In this document: positions 1-8,409 of the stretch, in pieces
Numbering within the stretch: position 1 is the first letter of the stretch
How the letters are laid out: each line of letters begins with the position of its first letter
NCBI GenBank assembly: GCA_022447555.1
Contig: JAKVBF010000003.1
Location: 100,279-164,278, forward strand
Origin: Mariniblastus sp.
Lineage (GTDB): Bacteria > Planctomycetota > Planctomycetia > Pirellulales > Pirellulaceae
Direction: 5' to 3'
Length of the DNA stretch: 64,000 nucleotides
The notes under the pieces: model-generated
What the model was told of the DNA's origin: nothing
Seen by the model: the letters and a program-made list of their open reading frames with translations, nothing else
Database searches by the model: none
Position numbers and translations under genes: made by a program

Positions 1-1419
1 GGGGAAAAACGCATCGGATGCGAGCACGCTGCCAGCCGCCCGATCCCCCGCTTTTTTGATCGCGATTTCAACGGAATCGACTCGGCTCATTTGTCCTGCA
101 CCTACCCCAACCAGCGAGCAGTTGTTACTGAGCGTGATTGCGTTAGATTTGACAAATCGCACCATATGCCAGCCAAACATCAACTCTTTCATCAATGATT
201 CGTCCGGTTTTTGCTCGGTTACCGATTTCCAGTCATTGGGATTGTCTGTCTGACTATCTGAGTCCTGTACTAGCATTCCGCCCAGCAGTTGTCGGATCTC
301 CCATCCCGGTTGGGCCGTGGCCAACTGCCCGACTTGCAAGAGTCGCACATTCTTTTTCCATTTGGGGCGAGTTTTAAGAATCCCTAATGCTTCAGCTTGA
401 AAATTGGGAGCGACAATCGCCTCGATAAAGAAATCACCTTCCGCCAATAGGTTGGCGGTGTCCAGATCGACGATTCGATTGAACGCGATGACCGAACCAA
501 AGGCGCTGAGCGGATCCCCTGCCAAACCAGCTTTGCAGGCCATTGCGAGTGTTTCAGACGTTGCTGCGCCGCATGGGTTGTTGTGCTTGATCACGGAGCA
601 GGCGGGAGCGTCGAGAGACCTGACCATGGCCAACGCGCTGTCCAGATCTAATAGGTTGTTATAGGAAAGTTGTTTTCCATTTAGTTGACGCGCATTAATC
701 AGGTTGGCATCGGGACAGTTTTCGAGGCTGTATAGAGCTGCGCTCTGATGGCTGTTTTCGCCGTAACGCAAGTTGGCTTGCCGGTTGAGACTAAACTGTA
801 GTGTGGTTGGGAAAACTTCGCCCTCGGTTTGCCCAGAGAAATACTCTGCAATGGTCTTGTCGTATACGGCCGTGTGTTGAAAAGCTTTGGACATTAATTC
901 ACGACGTAATCGCGTGGTGGTTTTTCCGTCGGTTTGAATCTCTTCCAGCACGGACCAATATTGTTCTGGGTCGGTCACTACGGTCACAAAGTCGTAGTTT
1001 TTAGCCGCAGCCCGAACGAGGCTAGGCCCCCCGATGTCGATCTGCTCGATGGCTTCCTGCATCAGCACATTAGGTCGAGCGATGGTTGCCGCGAACGGAT
1101 ATAGATTGACCACCACGAGATCAAAAGAAGCGATCTCGTGCGCTTGCATTGCGGCGGTATCCGCTTCGTTATTTCGGCGGGCAAGGATGCCAGCGAAGAT
1201 CTTGGGGTGAAGTGTTTTAACTCGCCCGTCCATCATTTCGGGAAAGCCTGTGTAAGTTGCAACATCTGTGACGGGTACATCTGAATTCTCAAGGTGTCGG
1301 CGAGTGCCGCCGGTGCTGAAAATCTCAATTCCTGCATCCACCAATCCTTTCGCAAAGTCGACCAGTCCCATTTTGTTACTGACACTGATCAAAGCGCGTT
1401 TAATTTTTGGTGATTCCAT
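1..1419 (-). CDS. purH: PurH, bifunctional AICAR formyltransferase / IMP cyclohydrolase (3' end outside window)
   Basis: This enzyme carries out the last two steps of de novo IMP synthesis in the cytoplasm: formylation of AICAR, then ring closure. I read it from an ATG at 1419, giving 473 codons before the window edge. The family is usually about 510-530 residues, so roughly the last 40-50 are missing. The N-terminal cyclohydrolase (MGS-like) domain shows STGGT and the segment MMDGRVKTLHPKIFAGIL. The transformylase domain shows the catalytic Lys-His motif KHNNPCG near 565-590. The last visible residues, ASDAFFP, are a conserved stretch near the family's C-terminus. The gene lies downstream, in the same direction, of a propeller-protein gene, separated by two hairpins. 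Family assignment is secure. Confidence 0.96.
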   Translation of the reverse strand, partial: MESPKIKRALISVSNKMGLVDFAKGLVDAGIEIFSTGGTRRHLENSDVPVTDVATYTGFPEMMDGRVKTLHPKIFAGILARRNNEADTAAMQAHEIASFDLVVVNLYPFAATIARPNVLMQEAIEQIDIGGPSLVRAAAKNYDFVTVVTDPEQYWSVLEEIQTDGKTTTRLRRELMSKAFQHTAVYDKTIAEYFSGQTEGEVFPTTLQFSLNRQANLRYGENSHQSAALYSLENCPDANLINARQLNGKQLSYNNLLDLDSALAMVRSLDAPACSVIKHNNPCGAATSETLAMACKAGLAGDPLSAFGSVIAFNRIVDLDTANLLAEGDFFIEAIVAPNFQAEALGILKTRPKWKKNVRLLQVGQLATAQPGWEIRQLLGGMLVQDSDSQTDNPNDWKSVTEQKPDESLMKELMFGWHMVRFVKSNAITLSNNCSLVGVGAGQMSRVDSVEIAIKKAGDRAAGSVLASDAFFP

Positions 1420-1505
1420 TTGCGACACGTTTCAGCCTCAAAGATCGAGATAATAATTACTTGTCAGGCGTCTGACCGAATTGCAATACCGGTTTCCTGC
1501 CCAAG

Positions 1506-1537
1506 AAAAAACCACTTCACACAATGAGCGAAGTGGT
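1506..1537 (-). terminator. Intrinsic terminator-like hairpin upstream of purH
   Basis: The arms ACCACTTC and GAAGTGGT (1511-1518 and 1530-1537) form an 8-bp stem, followed on the minus strand by six T. It is the second such structure after the propeller gene and ends 86 bases before the purH ATG. It could be a back-up terminator or an attenuator in a purH leader. Confidence 0.6.
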
Positions 1538-1637
1538 GTTGTTGAGTTTTGATTATTTCGAATGGATGGCTGAGCCGCAACCGGGTATTGCCGACGCTGC
1601 GCGGCAATATTGAAATGGGTGCTTTGCAATGGGATAA

Positions 1638-1671
1638 CAAAAAACAGCCGCCCGAGGTTCGAGCGGCTGTT
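1638..1671 (-). terminator. Rho-independent terminator of the propeller gene
   Basis: On the minus strand, AACAGCCGC and GCGGCTGTT form a GC-rich 9-bp stem followed at once by a T-run. It lies 55 bases after the stop codon of the propeller gene, the normal position for its terminator. Confidence 0.85.
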
Positions 1672-1725
1672 GCAAAGTGCTACTTGTTCTTTCGATTGGT
1701 TCTCGAATAGAACGACGGTGAAAAC

Positions 1726-3375
1726 TTAGTTGCCACCTGATTTGAAGGGGTCGTCGGAGCCACCTGATTTGAAGGGGTCTTCGGAGCCGCCTGATTTAAA
1801 GGGGTCATTGGCTCCACCGGATTTAAATGGGTCTGACTTGTCATCATCCGTTTTCTTTTGGGGGGTCATTTTGAATGGGTCATCATCAATTCCAGCCTTG
1901 AATGGATCCTTTGAGGGTTCCTTAGTCTGAAAAGGATTGTCTTGGTCGGCTTTTTGGGCGTCAGATTTCTTGGCTTCCGTTGCGTGGAAGAATGGAAATT
2001 CATTACCGACTTCTCGCAAGCATTGGATGAAGCCGCTTTCACTGCCGACAATCAGTCGATCTGATTTCGTATTAGGGCAGACCAATGACAACGGAGAACC
2101 GGCGATCAGATTGATTCGATTGCCGGTCGCTTGATCCAAAACCATTAGATTGCCAAATTTGTCGAGGACGTAAAAGTTCTTCTGGCTGGCACCGACATAC
2201 TGGGTCACATCCCTTACTGGTTTGTCCCAGCCGGAAGCTAGTTTTCCGCTTTCGGCTGCGATTTTGAACAGGTTATTTTCTCTTGTGAAGATGTATAGGT
2301 CGTTCATCAGCGCCACGGGCGATTCCAAAATCTGTTGCCCCATAGTGAGTTCCCAGTTTACCGAACCTTGACGCTCGTTGATCGAATAAATGTAACCATC
2401 TTTGGATGTGACGTATAGGAAACCGTTGCTGTAACCACCGGTCGACAGAATAGCGTCCGATGCATTGACTCGGTACTTGGGTGATCGGACCGTATCGTTA
2501 TTCGGGGCAACCGTGTAGTAGCCGCTCTTGGTTGCCCAAGAAACGGTTCGATCAGTCAGAAGGGGGCGGGATGTGGAGAGTCCGATCGAAACGAAGTTGT
2601 CAATTCCTACCCCTTTGGTTTTCATCGGGAACGCTTGTAATCTTCCGTTTGTCGTGGGTACAAATACGAAATTTTCGCTAACCCCCGGTGGCGCGCTGGG
2701 TGGCCACATAGTGGGTTCACTCCAGAGGATCTTCCCGCTGTCCGCGTCCAAACAATAAACGGAGTTCCCGTTGATGACTGCGACTCTACCGGGCTGATAG
2801 ACCGATTTACCTTTCTCGCTGACAAAGGTGCCGATCGAGGCGCCGAGGCCAATGGTTGGGAAGCCACTTCGGCCGACAGCCTCTACCCATTTGGTTTCGC
2901 CCGATTCTGCGTCAATCGCGGTTACCACACCGTGCGAATTAACCGCGTAAAGCATTGTTTTCGGAACAACAACTTTTTTTACTTCTACTTTGACGTCAGA
3001 CTTACCCTGGGCTTTTAGTTCTGCCTCGATTATTTCTCGACGGAGATTCGCCTGCTCTTCGGCCCCTTTGATTTCATAGGGTTTGCCGAATGCATCCAAG
3101 TCGTTTTCAGATATCCGTTCACTGAAATTCTCATAACTGACGGTGAACAGCGTGGTGGTAAAGTTTTCATCAACCGTATACTGCACGTCAACGAGACGGC
3201 CACCCGCTCCCACCTCCACTTGGGTAAACCATTCGACTACCAAGCCAGCTGGTCCTGCATTGGCGCTCGAAATTCCGCCGTCATTAGGACCTCCCTTAGC
3301 AGCCAAGACGGAGCTTGATACCAAGCAAACGCAAAGGCTTAGTTGGAGGTATGACATTAATTTGAAGTAAAGCAT
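1726..3375 (-). CDS. Secreted PQQ-type beta-propeller protein with DPF-repeat C-terminal tail
   Basis: Predicted secreted protein of 549 residues. The start at 3375 has GAGGAA about 10 bases upstream; an alternative ATG is at 3357. A hydrophobic signal segment ends near ...SVLAA (about residue 26). From about 140 to 455 it reads as PQQ-like propeller blades with typical phrases such as YAVNSHGVVTAIDAESGE, VYCLDADSGKILW and YIYSINERQGSVNWEL. These are structural repeats and do not imply an enzymatic PQQ site. The last ~75 residues are polar and carry one NPF and six DPFK motifs. The final four DPFKSGG units are encoded by 27-bp DNA repeats. Ligand and function are unknown. A clear terminator follows, so the gene is probably monocistronic. 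Confidence 0.8.
   Translation of the reverse strand: MLYFKLMSYLQLSLCVCLVSSSVLAAKGGPNDGGISSANAGPAGLVVEWFTQVEVGAGGRLVDVQYTVDENFTTTLFTVSYENFSERISENDLDAFGKPYEIKGAEEQANLRREIIEAELKAQGKSDVKVEVKKVVVPKTMLYAVNSHGVVTAIDAESGETKWVEAVGRSGFPTIGLGASIGTFVSEKGKSVYQPGRVAVINGNSVYCLDADSGKILWSEPTMWPPSAPPGVSENFVFVPTTNGRLQAFPMKTKGVGIDNFVSIGLSTSRPLLTDRTVSWATKSGYYTVAPNNDTVRSPKYRVNASDAILSTGGYSNGFLYVTSKDGYIYSINERQGSVNWELTMGQQILESPVALMNDLYIFTRENNLFKIAAESGKLASGWDKPVRDVTQYVGASQKNFYVLDKFGNLMVLDQATGNRINLIAGSPLSLVCPNTKSDRLIVGSESGFIQCLREVGNEFPFFHATEAKKSDAQKADQDNPFQTKEPSKDPFKAGIDDDPFKMTPQKKTDDDKSDPFKSGGANDPFKSGGSEDPFKSGGSDDPFKSGGN
1733..1840 (-). repeat. Four 27-bp coding tandem repeats (DPFKSGG tail)
   Basis: Units start at 1733, 1760, 1787 and 1814. 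The first two differ at a single position and the third and fourth are more diverged. Each encodes nine residues built around DPFKSGG in the propeller protein's C-terminus. The near identity of the outermost pair suggests recent slippage or unequal exchange. Confidence 0.9.
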
Positions 3376-3785
3376 CTTCAGGAATTCCTCAGCGGCTGTA
3401 GACCAGGTAAATATGTACTTTCTATTTTATCAAGGATTCGTCATGGAATCCTATGAAATTACACCGTAAATTAGCGATGCCTTAGAAAAACCACGACAGG
3501 TTTATCCGGAAAAACCGGGTCCAGCCCATTATCTGGCACGACACTCCGGTTCACATGCGATATTCGCTAAAACCAACCGCGTGGGGTGCCACAAAGGATT
3601 GGAACGAGCGACATCAACGATTTGGACGATATTTCTTTCAAGTTATACCGCCTAGACCAAAATCCATCGCGTTTTTACGATGGAACCTGTGTGTGAGTTC
3701 CAAAACAAAGCCGAACTTGATCACCAGTTGCGCCGTTCTCCGTCTGGGAGGGTGGCCAAATTCCCCGATTCGGCAGGTATATTTG
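3376..3785. other. Divergent intergenic region
   Basis: This lies between the divergent propeller gene and the 1350-residue gene, so promoters for both should be here. The 3420-3470 stretch is AT-rich, but I could not fix a convincing -35/-10 pair. The plus frame is open from 3555 into the downstream gene, but the encoded 77 residues look non-protein-like and I exclude them. Confidence 0.4.
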
Positions 3786-6700
3786 ATGGGTTCGTCAAAA
3801 TCCGAAACCTCCGGTCCCGGCGCTGCAGAACAGTTGTTGGGCTATCTGAATTTTTCGTCAGGTGTGGCTGACGCAAGGTTTATGAAGAACCTGAACAGCC
3901 TGTTTGCTGAGCAGGGACATTTCAGCAACAACGACTCGATTGAAGCTGAATCGCTGTCGACAGCAAAGAAAGTTCTTCACGCTTTGGGGCAGACGTTGCG
4001 AAATCTTGAGGGCTCGGATCCGAATTTTCAAAACGCGGTACAAGCCAAAGGTGTTCTCGATACGACGAACGATTTTCTGATTGCTTATCGAGAGCATCAT
4101 TGCGATCTTTTGTTCCACCAACCAGATGAGCAATTGTTCAACTCATTTTTTGTAGGCCTCGTAATGCAGGCCGTTCTCAAAAAATTCGCTCAATGTCCTG
4201 ACCGGGCATCATTGATTACGCAAGTCCTATCTGAGTTGAACGATTTTATTGGCCATCGACAAGTTGCGACATTGGAATCTCAGAAAGTCGAACCTTACGC
4301 ACACGAGTGGGTTTGTCCGATTCCAATTTATTTAGCAGAGACGGGAGCGGCTTGGGGGCGTTACGAGCGAGTGATTGAAATCGCCATCGGTTTTATAGAA
4401 CGTGCGGATCCCGATATTCTACGAGCCGCCTATTTCGATCCGCAACGATTGACGGTTTTGGCAATTGACCCTCGGGCCTATGATTTTGACCATCCTATCA
4501 ACAAGCGTCCCAACCATCAGTTTGGGCAGTGGGATGAACATCGTGTTGACAATTCAGGACTGTTTCAACGTTTTATTATTCAGCAAGTTACTTTGGATGC
4601 ACTGTTGGAGCGGGCCGAGAGCACTGAATCAAAAATTGAAATCCCAGCTGATGAGTTGATGGTTGAGGCGGGTGCGGTTTTGGCGGGAACGATTTTGATG
4701 GCATCCGGCATCAGCGGAGATGCTCCGGATACGTTTGATTCCAATATGACGCTGTCGAAACTATTGCCTTCGATTGCTGCTTACCGCGACCAATTTTATA
4801 TGGATTTACTTGCTTGCTTGCCTCCGGCTCATCGCGAAAGGTTGGAAATTGAGGCCGAAGCTCGCCGCCAGCCATTCGGTTGCGCCCGGCAGGATCTCAA
4901 CCGTCAATTGGCGAGGTTACGTGCCTCTCAACTGGTGAACTGCCGTTTGGCTTCCATCTTTGCGAGGATGGGATTCGCCGATGCCGCCGAGAAACAGTCT
5001 CAAGTCGTTCCGGTTGTTTCGGCTCGTTTACTTTGCCAGATTGACTGTCTTTTGAGCAGTATCAATCAGGAAATTAAATCGAGTGCCCAGCTCGAAAAGG
5101 CGTTCGAACAGGTTCCGCGGATCATGTCCTTACTGCGCCGAGGAGTCGAGTGTGGAGCGATTGTTGATCCTTGGAACATTCTAGGATTTGATGCCAACTT
5201 CAGCTTGTTTCCGGCCAATGAAAATACGGTGCCGGATCATCGGGCTTACGAATTGGTCGAATTGGTGGAGCGTATTTTAGGCCTGTATTCGAGGCTTTGG
5301 AGTGAAGCGGCTGCCGTGGATGATCTTGCTATGTGCGAGAAAATAAGGAACGATTTTTCTGGAATCGTGCAGTGGTGGCGGAAGTACGCGACCCATGAAG
5401 TCATGGCTGTGGATGCGGTCGATCCGCAAGACGTGTACCAGGCCGCCGAACACGTTGCGACAGCATTGAATCTCTGGCACAAAGGAGGCGCGGAAACTGG
5501 TAACATTCAGTTTTGGGGGCAGCACGCAGCGATCTTTGACTCTCCTAAAGCGTATGCGCTGGTAATCGACGCATTGATGCAGCGTTCAGATTATAAAACC
5601 GCGACGGCATTAATGGTGCATTGGTTGAGTCAGGCCGAACACATACGATTGCAGCAAGGTGACAGTTCTTTTCACAACCTCTTGTGGCGTTGGATTTCGG
5701 AACAGCGAGATTTATTGGATGAAGCTGATTGCGAACAACGGGAAGTGATCTGGAAACGAATTCGAAAGTTTTATGACTTTATCGAGGTCAACGCAAATTA
5801 TTACTGGCAAGTCCCTATTTTTGAAATCGGCAAAACGGAAGGTTCGACTCGTTCTAAACCGCGTAATCACGACGACGATTTGGAACCCTTGGATGTGGAA
5901 GATGATCCTGAAATAGAGATTTACCAAGCGGCTTATGAAGACGTTACGTATGTCGATTCAACGAATGATGGTGTCGAAGGGCCCGTTTTCGAGTCAGGTT
6001 CACCTCAAGATGAAGCGTTAGAAGCCGAAATGGAACGCGTTAACGATCGCTTGGAATTTCTGGCCACACTGGCCGGATTTTGGCGAATCGCTGCTACGGT
6101 GCCACTGCCGACTCGCTCCAGAGAGCAAGTTGATGACGACATTGAATCCCAATTGAGAAAGCGACGAGCCATTGTCAGTCAATGGATGGAACAGGCTTCT
6201 CGGAATCGAAATGGTTTGATGGAACTGCTGCAGTCAGTCTATGAATACCGCTTACCGAAAGCGGGGGTCGATCACGACTCGATGGCGACGTATGACAAAC
6301 ATCGGTTGTACAAGGAAACGTTGCTAGAACGGATCATGAATAGCTGCGTCGAAACCGAAAACGCATTGCGAATGCTGAATGCCGTTGGGGCTTCGATAGA
6401 TTTCTTAATTGATGATAAACCCCTGGATCAGGTTGATTCAGAAGGGAGTGGTTCCCCCGTCGTCACTTTGTTCGCGGCGGTTTTGTTGTGTGACGCTCAC
6501 GCGGTCCGCGCTCATTTTGCTGAGCTGATTGACTACTTGGGAGAGCGTTCTCTCTTGTATGTACCACTCAGCAAAGGAGGGCAGCCCGACTCGATTTTGA
6601 AAGCTCGAGGATTGCAGTGCTCGTTGCATGATCTATTGGCTAGCCTGCCTCGATTGGGATTGATTGTGGAGACCCATGAGTTGACCGGTACAGCGCTGGC

Positions 6701-7838
6701 GATGGAACGAAACCACAAAATAGCCCGCGGAGCGGTCACTGAATTCGACGATCTATTTCAGATAGCCTATGCTTCATCGGTCAAATGTCTGGTACGAGCC
6801 ACAAAGGAATTTGAAGCAGATCTGATTAAGCGTGGGGAGTCGGCGTCAGATGCCAGTCAAGAGTCCGAGTCGGCCTTGTTTGACGGGATTGAAATGTTGA
6901 CGGAGTCCATGTTAATCATGTGGTTAAGTCATAGTAAAACACTTCGACTAACGGTTCTTGAAAAAGTCAACGATAAGGAATCTTGGAATCAATTTGTCGA
7001 GTTCGCCAAGCTTTATGGGGGAGGATTGTTCACTCAAGATTTTTTGAATTTGTCCAGTATTCGCTCAATCCTGCATCAAGGCGCTGATGTCTGGTTTGAT
7101 AACGTTCGGAATGCTGCCGAACCATTGGATTTGCGGCTGATGGATGAATTGGGCACGGCCCTGCCCGTAGACAAAGCGGTCAGCTTCCTAACTCTTGTTC
7201 TTGAAGCGGTCTATGAGAATTACAATGAATACCGTGATTATAATTCGACAACCACCCAATCGGATCGGGGGGAACTGATTTATATCTTTCTCGATTTCTT
7301 GCGACTTCGGGGGCGTTATGACCGTGTCTGCTGGAATCTCAAACCCGTTGTCTGGGGGCATGAGATACTCGTTCGATTTGGTGAGAATGCGGTGGCTCGA
7401 ATGTGGCGACGGTCATTGACCGAACGCGTGGGTCCTGAAGCGCAAAAGTTTTTGGATCGACTGGAAGAATTGCGATGTGAGTATTCCGTCCAAATGGACA
7501 CAGTGGGCCGGCGGTTAGAGGAACGATTTTCACATCCTATGCAGATTGATCGTCTACGTTCTCTAGTGGGTCCCGCGATGGAGGATCCGGTTACGAGAAA
7601 GAGCCAACGGTCTTTTGATTTATTGCAACATGAGACGCAGGCCTTCTGTAAGGCGACCTCCGGAGTCGGTGTGGATTTGCCATCTTGGTTGGCAGCTTTA
7701 GAGAGTGAAGTCCAGAGGCATCATTTGCCCTTGCGACTGCGGGCTCAGGCTGAAGAACTCAACCTCGTCGAACCGATTAAGGTTTCCATCGCGCAGCTAC
7801 GGGAGCAGCTAGACGAATTACCCCGCCGTCATCGTTAG
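3786..7838 (+). CDS. Very large hypothetical protein (1350 aa), function unknown
   Basis: I do not recognise this protein. It has no signal peptide or membrane segment, so it is probably cytoplasmic. Composition suggests a largely alpha-helical protein with many Leu/Glu/Arg/Ala runs, and it may contain helical-repeat (solenoid) structure. A strongly acidic, probably disordered linker sits around residues 690-725 (encoded at about 5866-5960). I start it at ATG 3786 (protein MGSSKSE...) because the open frame upstream, back to 3555, reads like translated non-coding DNA. The Shine-Dalgarno match is weak. It stands alone on the plus strand and converges with the phosphoesterase gene 21 bases after its stop. 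Confidence 0.75.
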   Translation: MGSSKSETSGPGAAEQLLGYLNFSSGVADARFMKNLNSLFAEQGHFSNNDSIEAESLSTAKKVLHALGQTLRNLEGSDPNFQNAVQAKGVLDTTNDFLIAYREHHCDLLFHQPDEQLFNSFFVGLVMQAVLKKFAQCPDRASLITQVLSELNDFIGHRQVATLESQKVEPYAHEWVCPIPIYLAETGAAWGRYERVIEIAIGFIERADPDILRAAYFDPQRLTVLAIDPRAYDFDHPINKRPNHQFGQWDEHRVDNSGLFQRFIIQQVTLDALLERAESTESKIEIPADELMVEAGAVLAGTILMASGISGDAPDTFDSNMTLSKLLPSIAAYRDQFYMDLLACLPPAHRERLEIEAEARRQPFGCARQDLNRQLARLRASQLVNCRLASIFARMGFADAAEKQSQVVPVVSARLLCQIDCLLSSINQEIKSSAQLEKAFEQVPRIMSLLRRGVECGAIVDPWNILGFDANFSLFPANENTVPDHRAYELVELVERILGLYSRLWSEAAAVDDLAMCEKIRNDFSGIVQWWRKYATHEVMAVDAVDPQDVYQAAEHVATALNLWHKGGAETGNIQFWGQHAAIFDSPKAYALVIDALMQRSDYKTATALMVHWLSQAEHIRLQQGDSSFHNLLWRWISEQRDLLDEADCEQREVIWKRIRKFYDFIEVNANYYWQVPIFEIGKTEGSTRSKPRNHDDDLEPLDVEDDPEIEIYQAAYEDVTYVDSTNDGVEGPVFESGSPQDEALEAEMERVNDRLEFLATLAGFWRIAATVPLPTRSREQVDDDIESQLRKRRAIVSQWMEQASRNRNGLMELLQSVYEYRLPKAGVDHDSMATYDKHRLYKETLLERIMNSCVETENALRMLNAVGASIDFLIDDKPLDQVDSEGSGSPVVTLFAAVLLCDAHAVRAHFAELIDYLGERSLLYVPLSKGGQPDSILKARGLQCSLHDLLASLPRLGLIVETHELTGTALAMERNHKIARGAVTEFDDLFQIAYASSVKCLVRATKEFEADLIKRGESASDASQESESALFDGIEMLTESMLIMWLSHSKTLRLTVLEKVNDKESWNQFVEFAKLYGGGLFTQDFLNLSSIRSILHQGADVWFDNVRNAAEPLDLRLMDELGTALPVDKAVSFLTLVLEAVYENYNEYRDYNSTTTQSDRGELIYIFLDFLRLRGRYDRVCWNLKPVVWGHEILVRFGENAVARMWRRSLTERVGPEAQKFLDRLEELRCEYSVQMDTVGRRLEERFSHPMQIDRLRSLVGPAMEDPVTRKSQRSFDLLQHETQAFCKATSGVGVDLPSWLAALESEVQRHHLPLRLRAQAEELNLVEPIKVSIAQLREQLDELPRRHR

Positions 7839-7859
7839 CGGGGAGGCGATCGCCGGTTT

Positions 7860-8387
7860 TCATTGATTGAGATGGTTTGGTTTGCGACCCCGTGAGCCTA
7901 GTTCGACAACCCTTAGGTTTTCGACTTTCCCTTTAGAGAATCGACATTTCAACAAGGTTCGCGTCACGTGGAATCCGGAATGTCCTGCTGCTCCGGGGTT
8001 GAGATACAACATCCCGCCCATTTGCTTGTCGCGTTCTACGTGGCAAATATGAGAGTGGCCGCATACAAGTACATCGATTGGATCGGATTGAAGCTTTCTA
8101 CGAATCTTTGCTGGGTAACGCCCCGGCCGCCCCGCGATATGCGTCATCCAGACCCCAACGCCCTCGCATTGAAAACGAAGATTTTCATCAAAACCTTCAC
8201 GAATCACCGGGTCATCGATGTTTCCGTAAACGCCACGCAGTGGTTTTATTTCAGCCAATTGTTGGGCAATTTCGATGGAGCCAAAATCCCCGGCATGCCA
8301 GATCTCATCGACATCTGCGAACGCTTTGGCAACCTGAGGATCTAGAAATCCATGCGTATCGGAGATCAAGCCAATTTCAATCGACAT
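7860..8387 (-). CDS. YfcE/MJ0936-type metallophosphoesterase
   Basis: A 175-residue single-domain calcineurin-like phosphoesterase, probably a cytosolic phosphodiesterase or phosphatase using two metal ions. The metal-binding motifs appear in order: SDTHG (D-x-H), GDFGS, GNIDD, CGHSH and NPGA. The YfcE/MJ0936 family is usually 160-180 residues, which supports the start at 8387. A longer frame from 8489 would overlap the upstream DUF1080 gene and adds a Lys/Arg-rich stretch foreign to the family. It is the last gene of a five-gene minus-strand run, 22 bases after its neighbour. Its substrate cannot be told from sequence. Confidence 0.88.
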   Translation of the reverse strand: MSIEIGLISDTHGFLDPQVAKAFADVDEIWHAGDFGSIEIAQQLAEIKPLRGVYGNIDDPVIREGFDENLRFQCEGVGVWMTHIAGRPGRYPAKIRRKLQSDPIDVLVCGHSHICHVERDKQMGGMLYLNPGAAGHSGFHVTRTLLKCRFSKGKVENLRVVELGSRGRKPNHLNQ

Positions 8388-8409
8388 ATTATTTCCCAGG
8401 TGCTGGGGC

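Larger units (their letters stand above)
1420..1725. other. Intergenic region upstream of purH, rich in inverted repeats
   Basis: This 306-base stretch separates the propeller gene from purH. Read on the minus strand it contains, in order: a terminator (1638-1671), a 7-bp hairpin (1587-1608), a second hairpin followed by six T (1506-1537), and a 5-bp hairpin (1463-1476). A 10-base element at 1483-1492 is complementary, with one bulge, to 1581-1591. A very AT-rich patch at 1450-1459 could be part of a purH promoter, but no well-spaced -35 is visible. A 63-codon minus-strand reading frame at 1438-1629 runs through the hairpins and does not look like protein. Confidence 0.5.

Noticed and set aside
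3555-3785. N-terminal extension of the 1350-residue protein
   Set aside because: Frame is open but the 77 residues are not protein-like, and MGSSKSE at 3786 is a better start.
3720-3810. tRNA-like GGTTCG...AATCC pattern
   Set aside because: No acceptor, D or anticodon arms could be built around it.
3680-3871. 63-codon plus frame overlapping the big gene's start
   Set aside because: Looks partly protein-like but ends inside the larger gene in another frame and has no family; probably chance.
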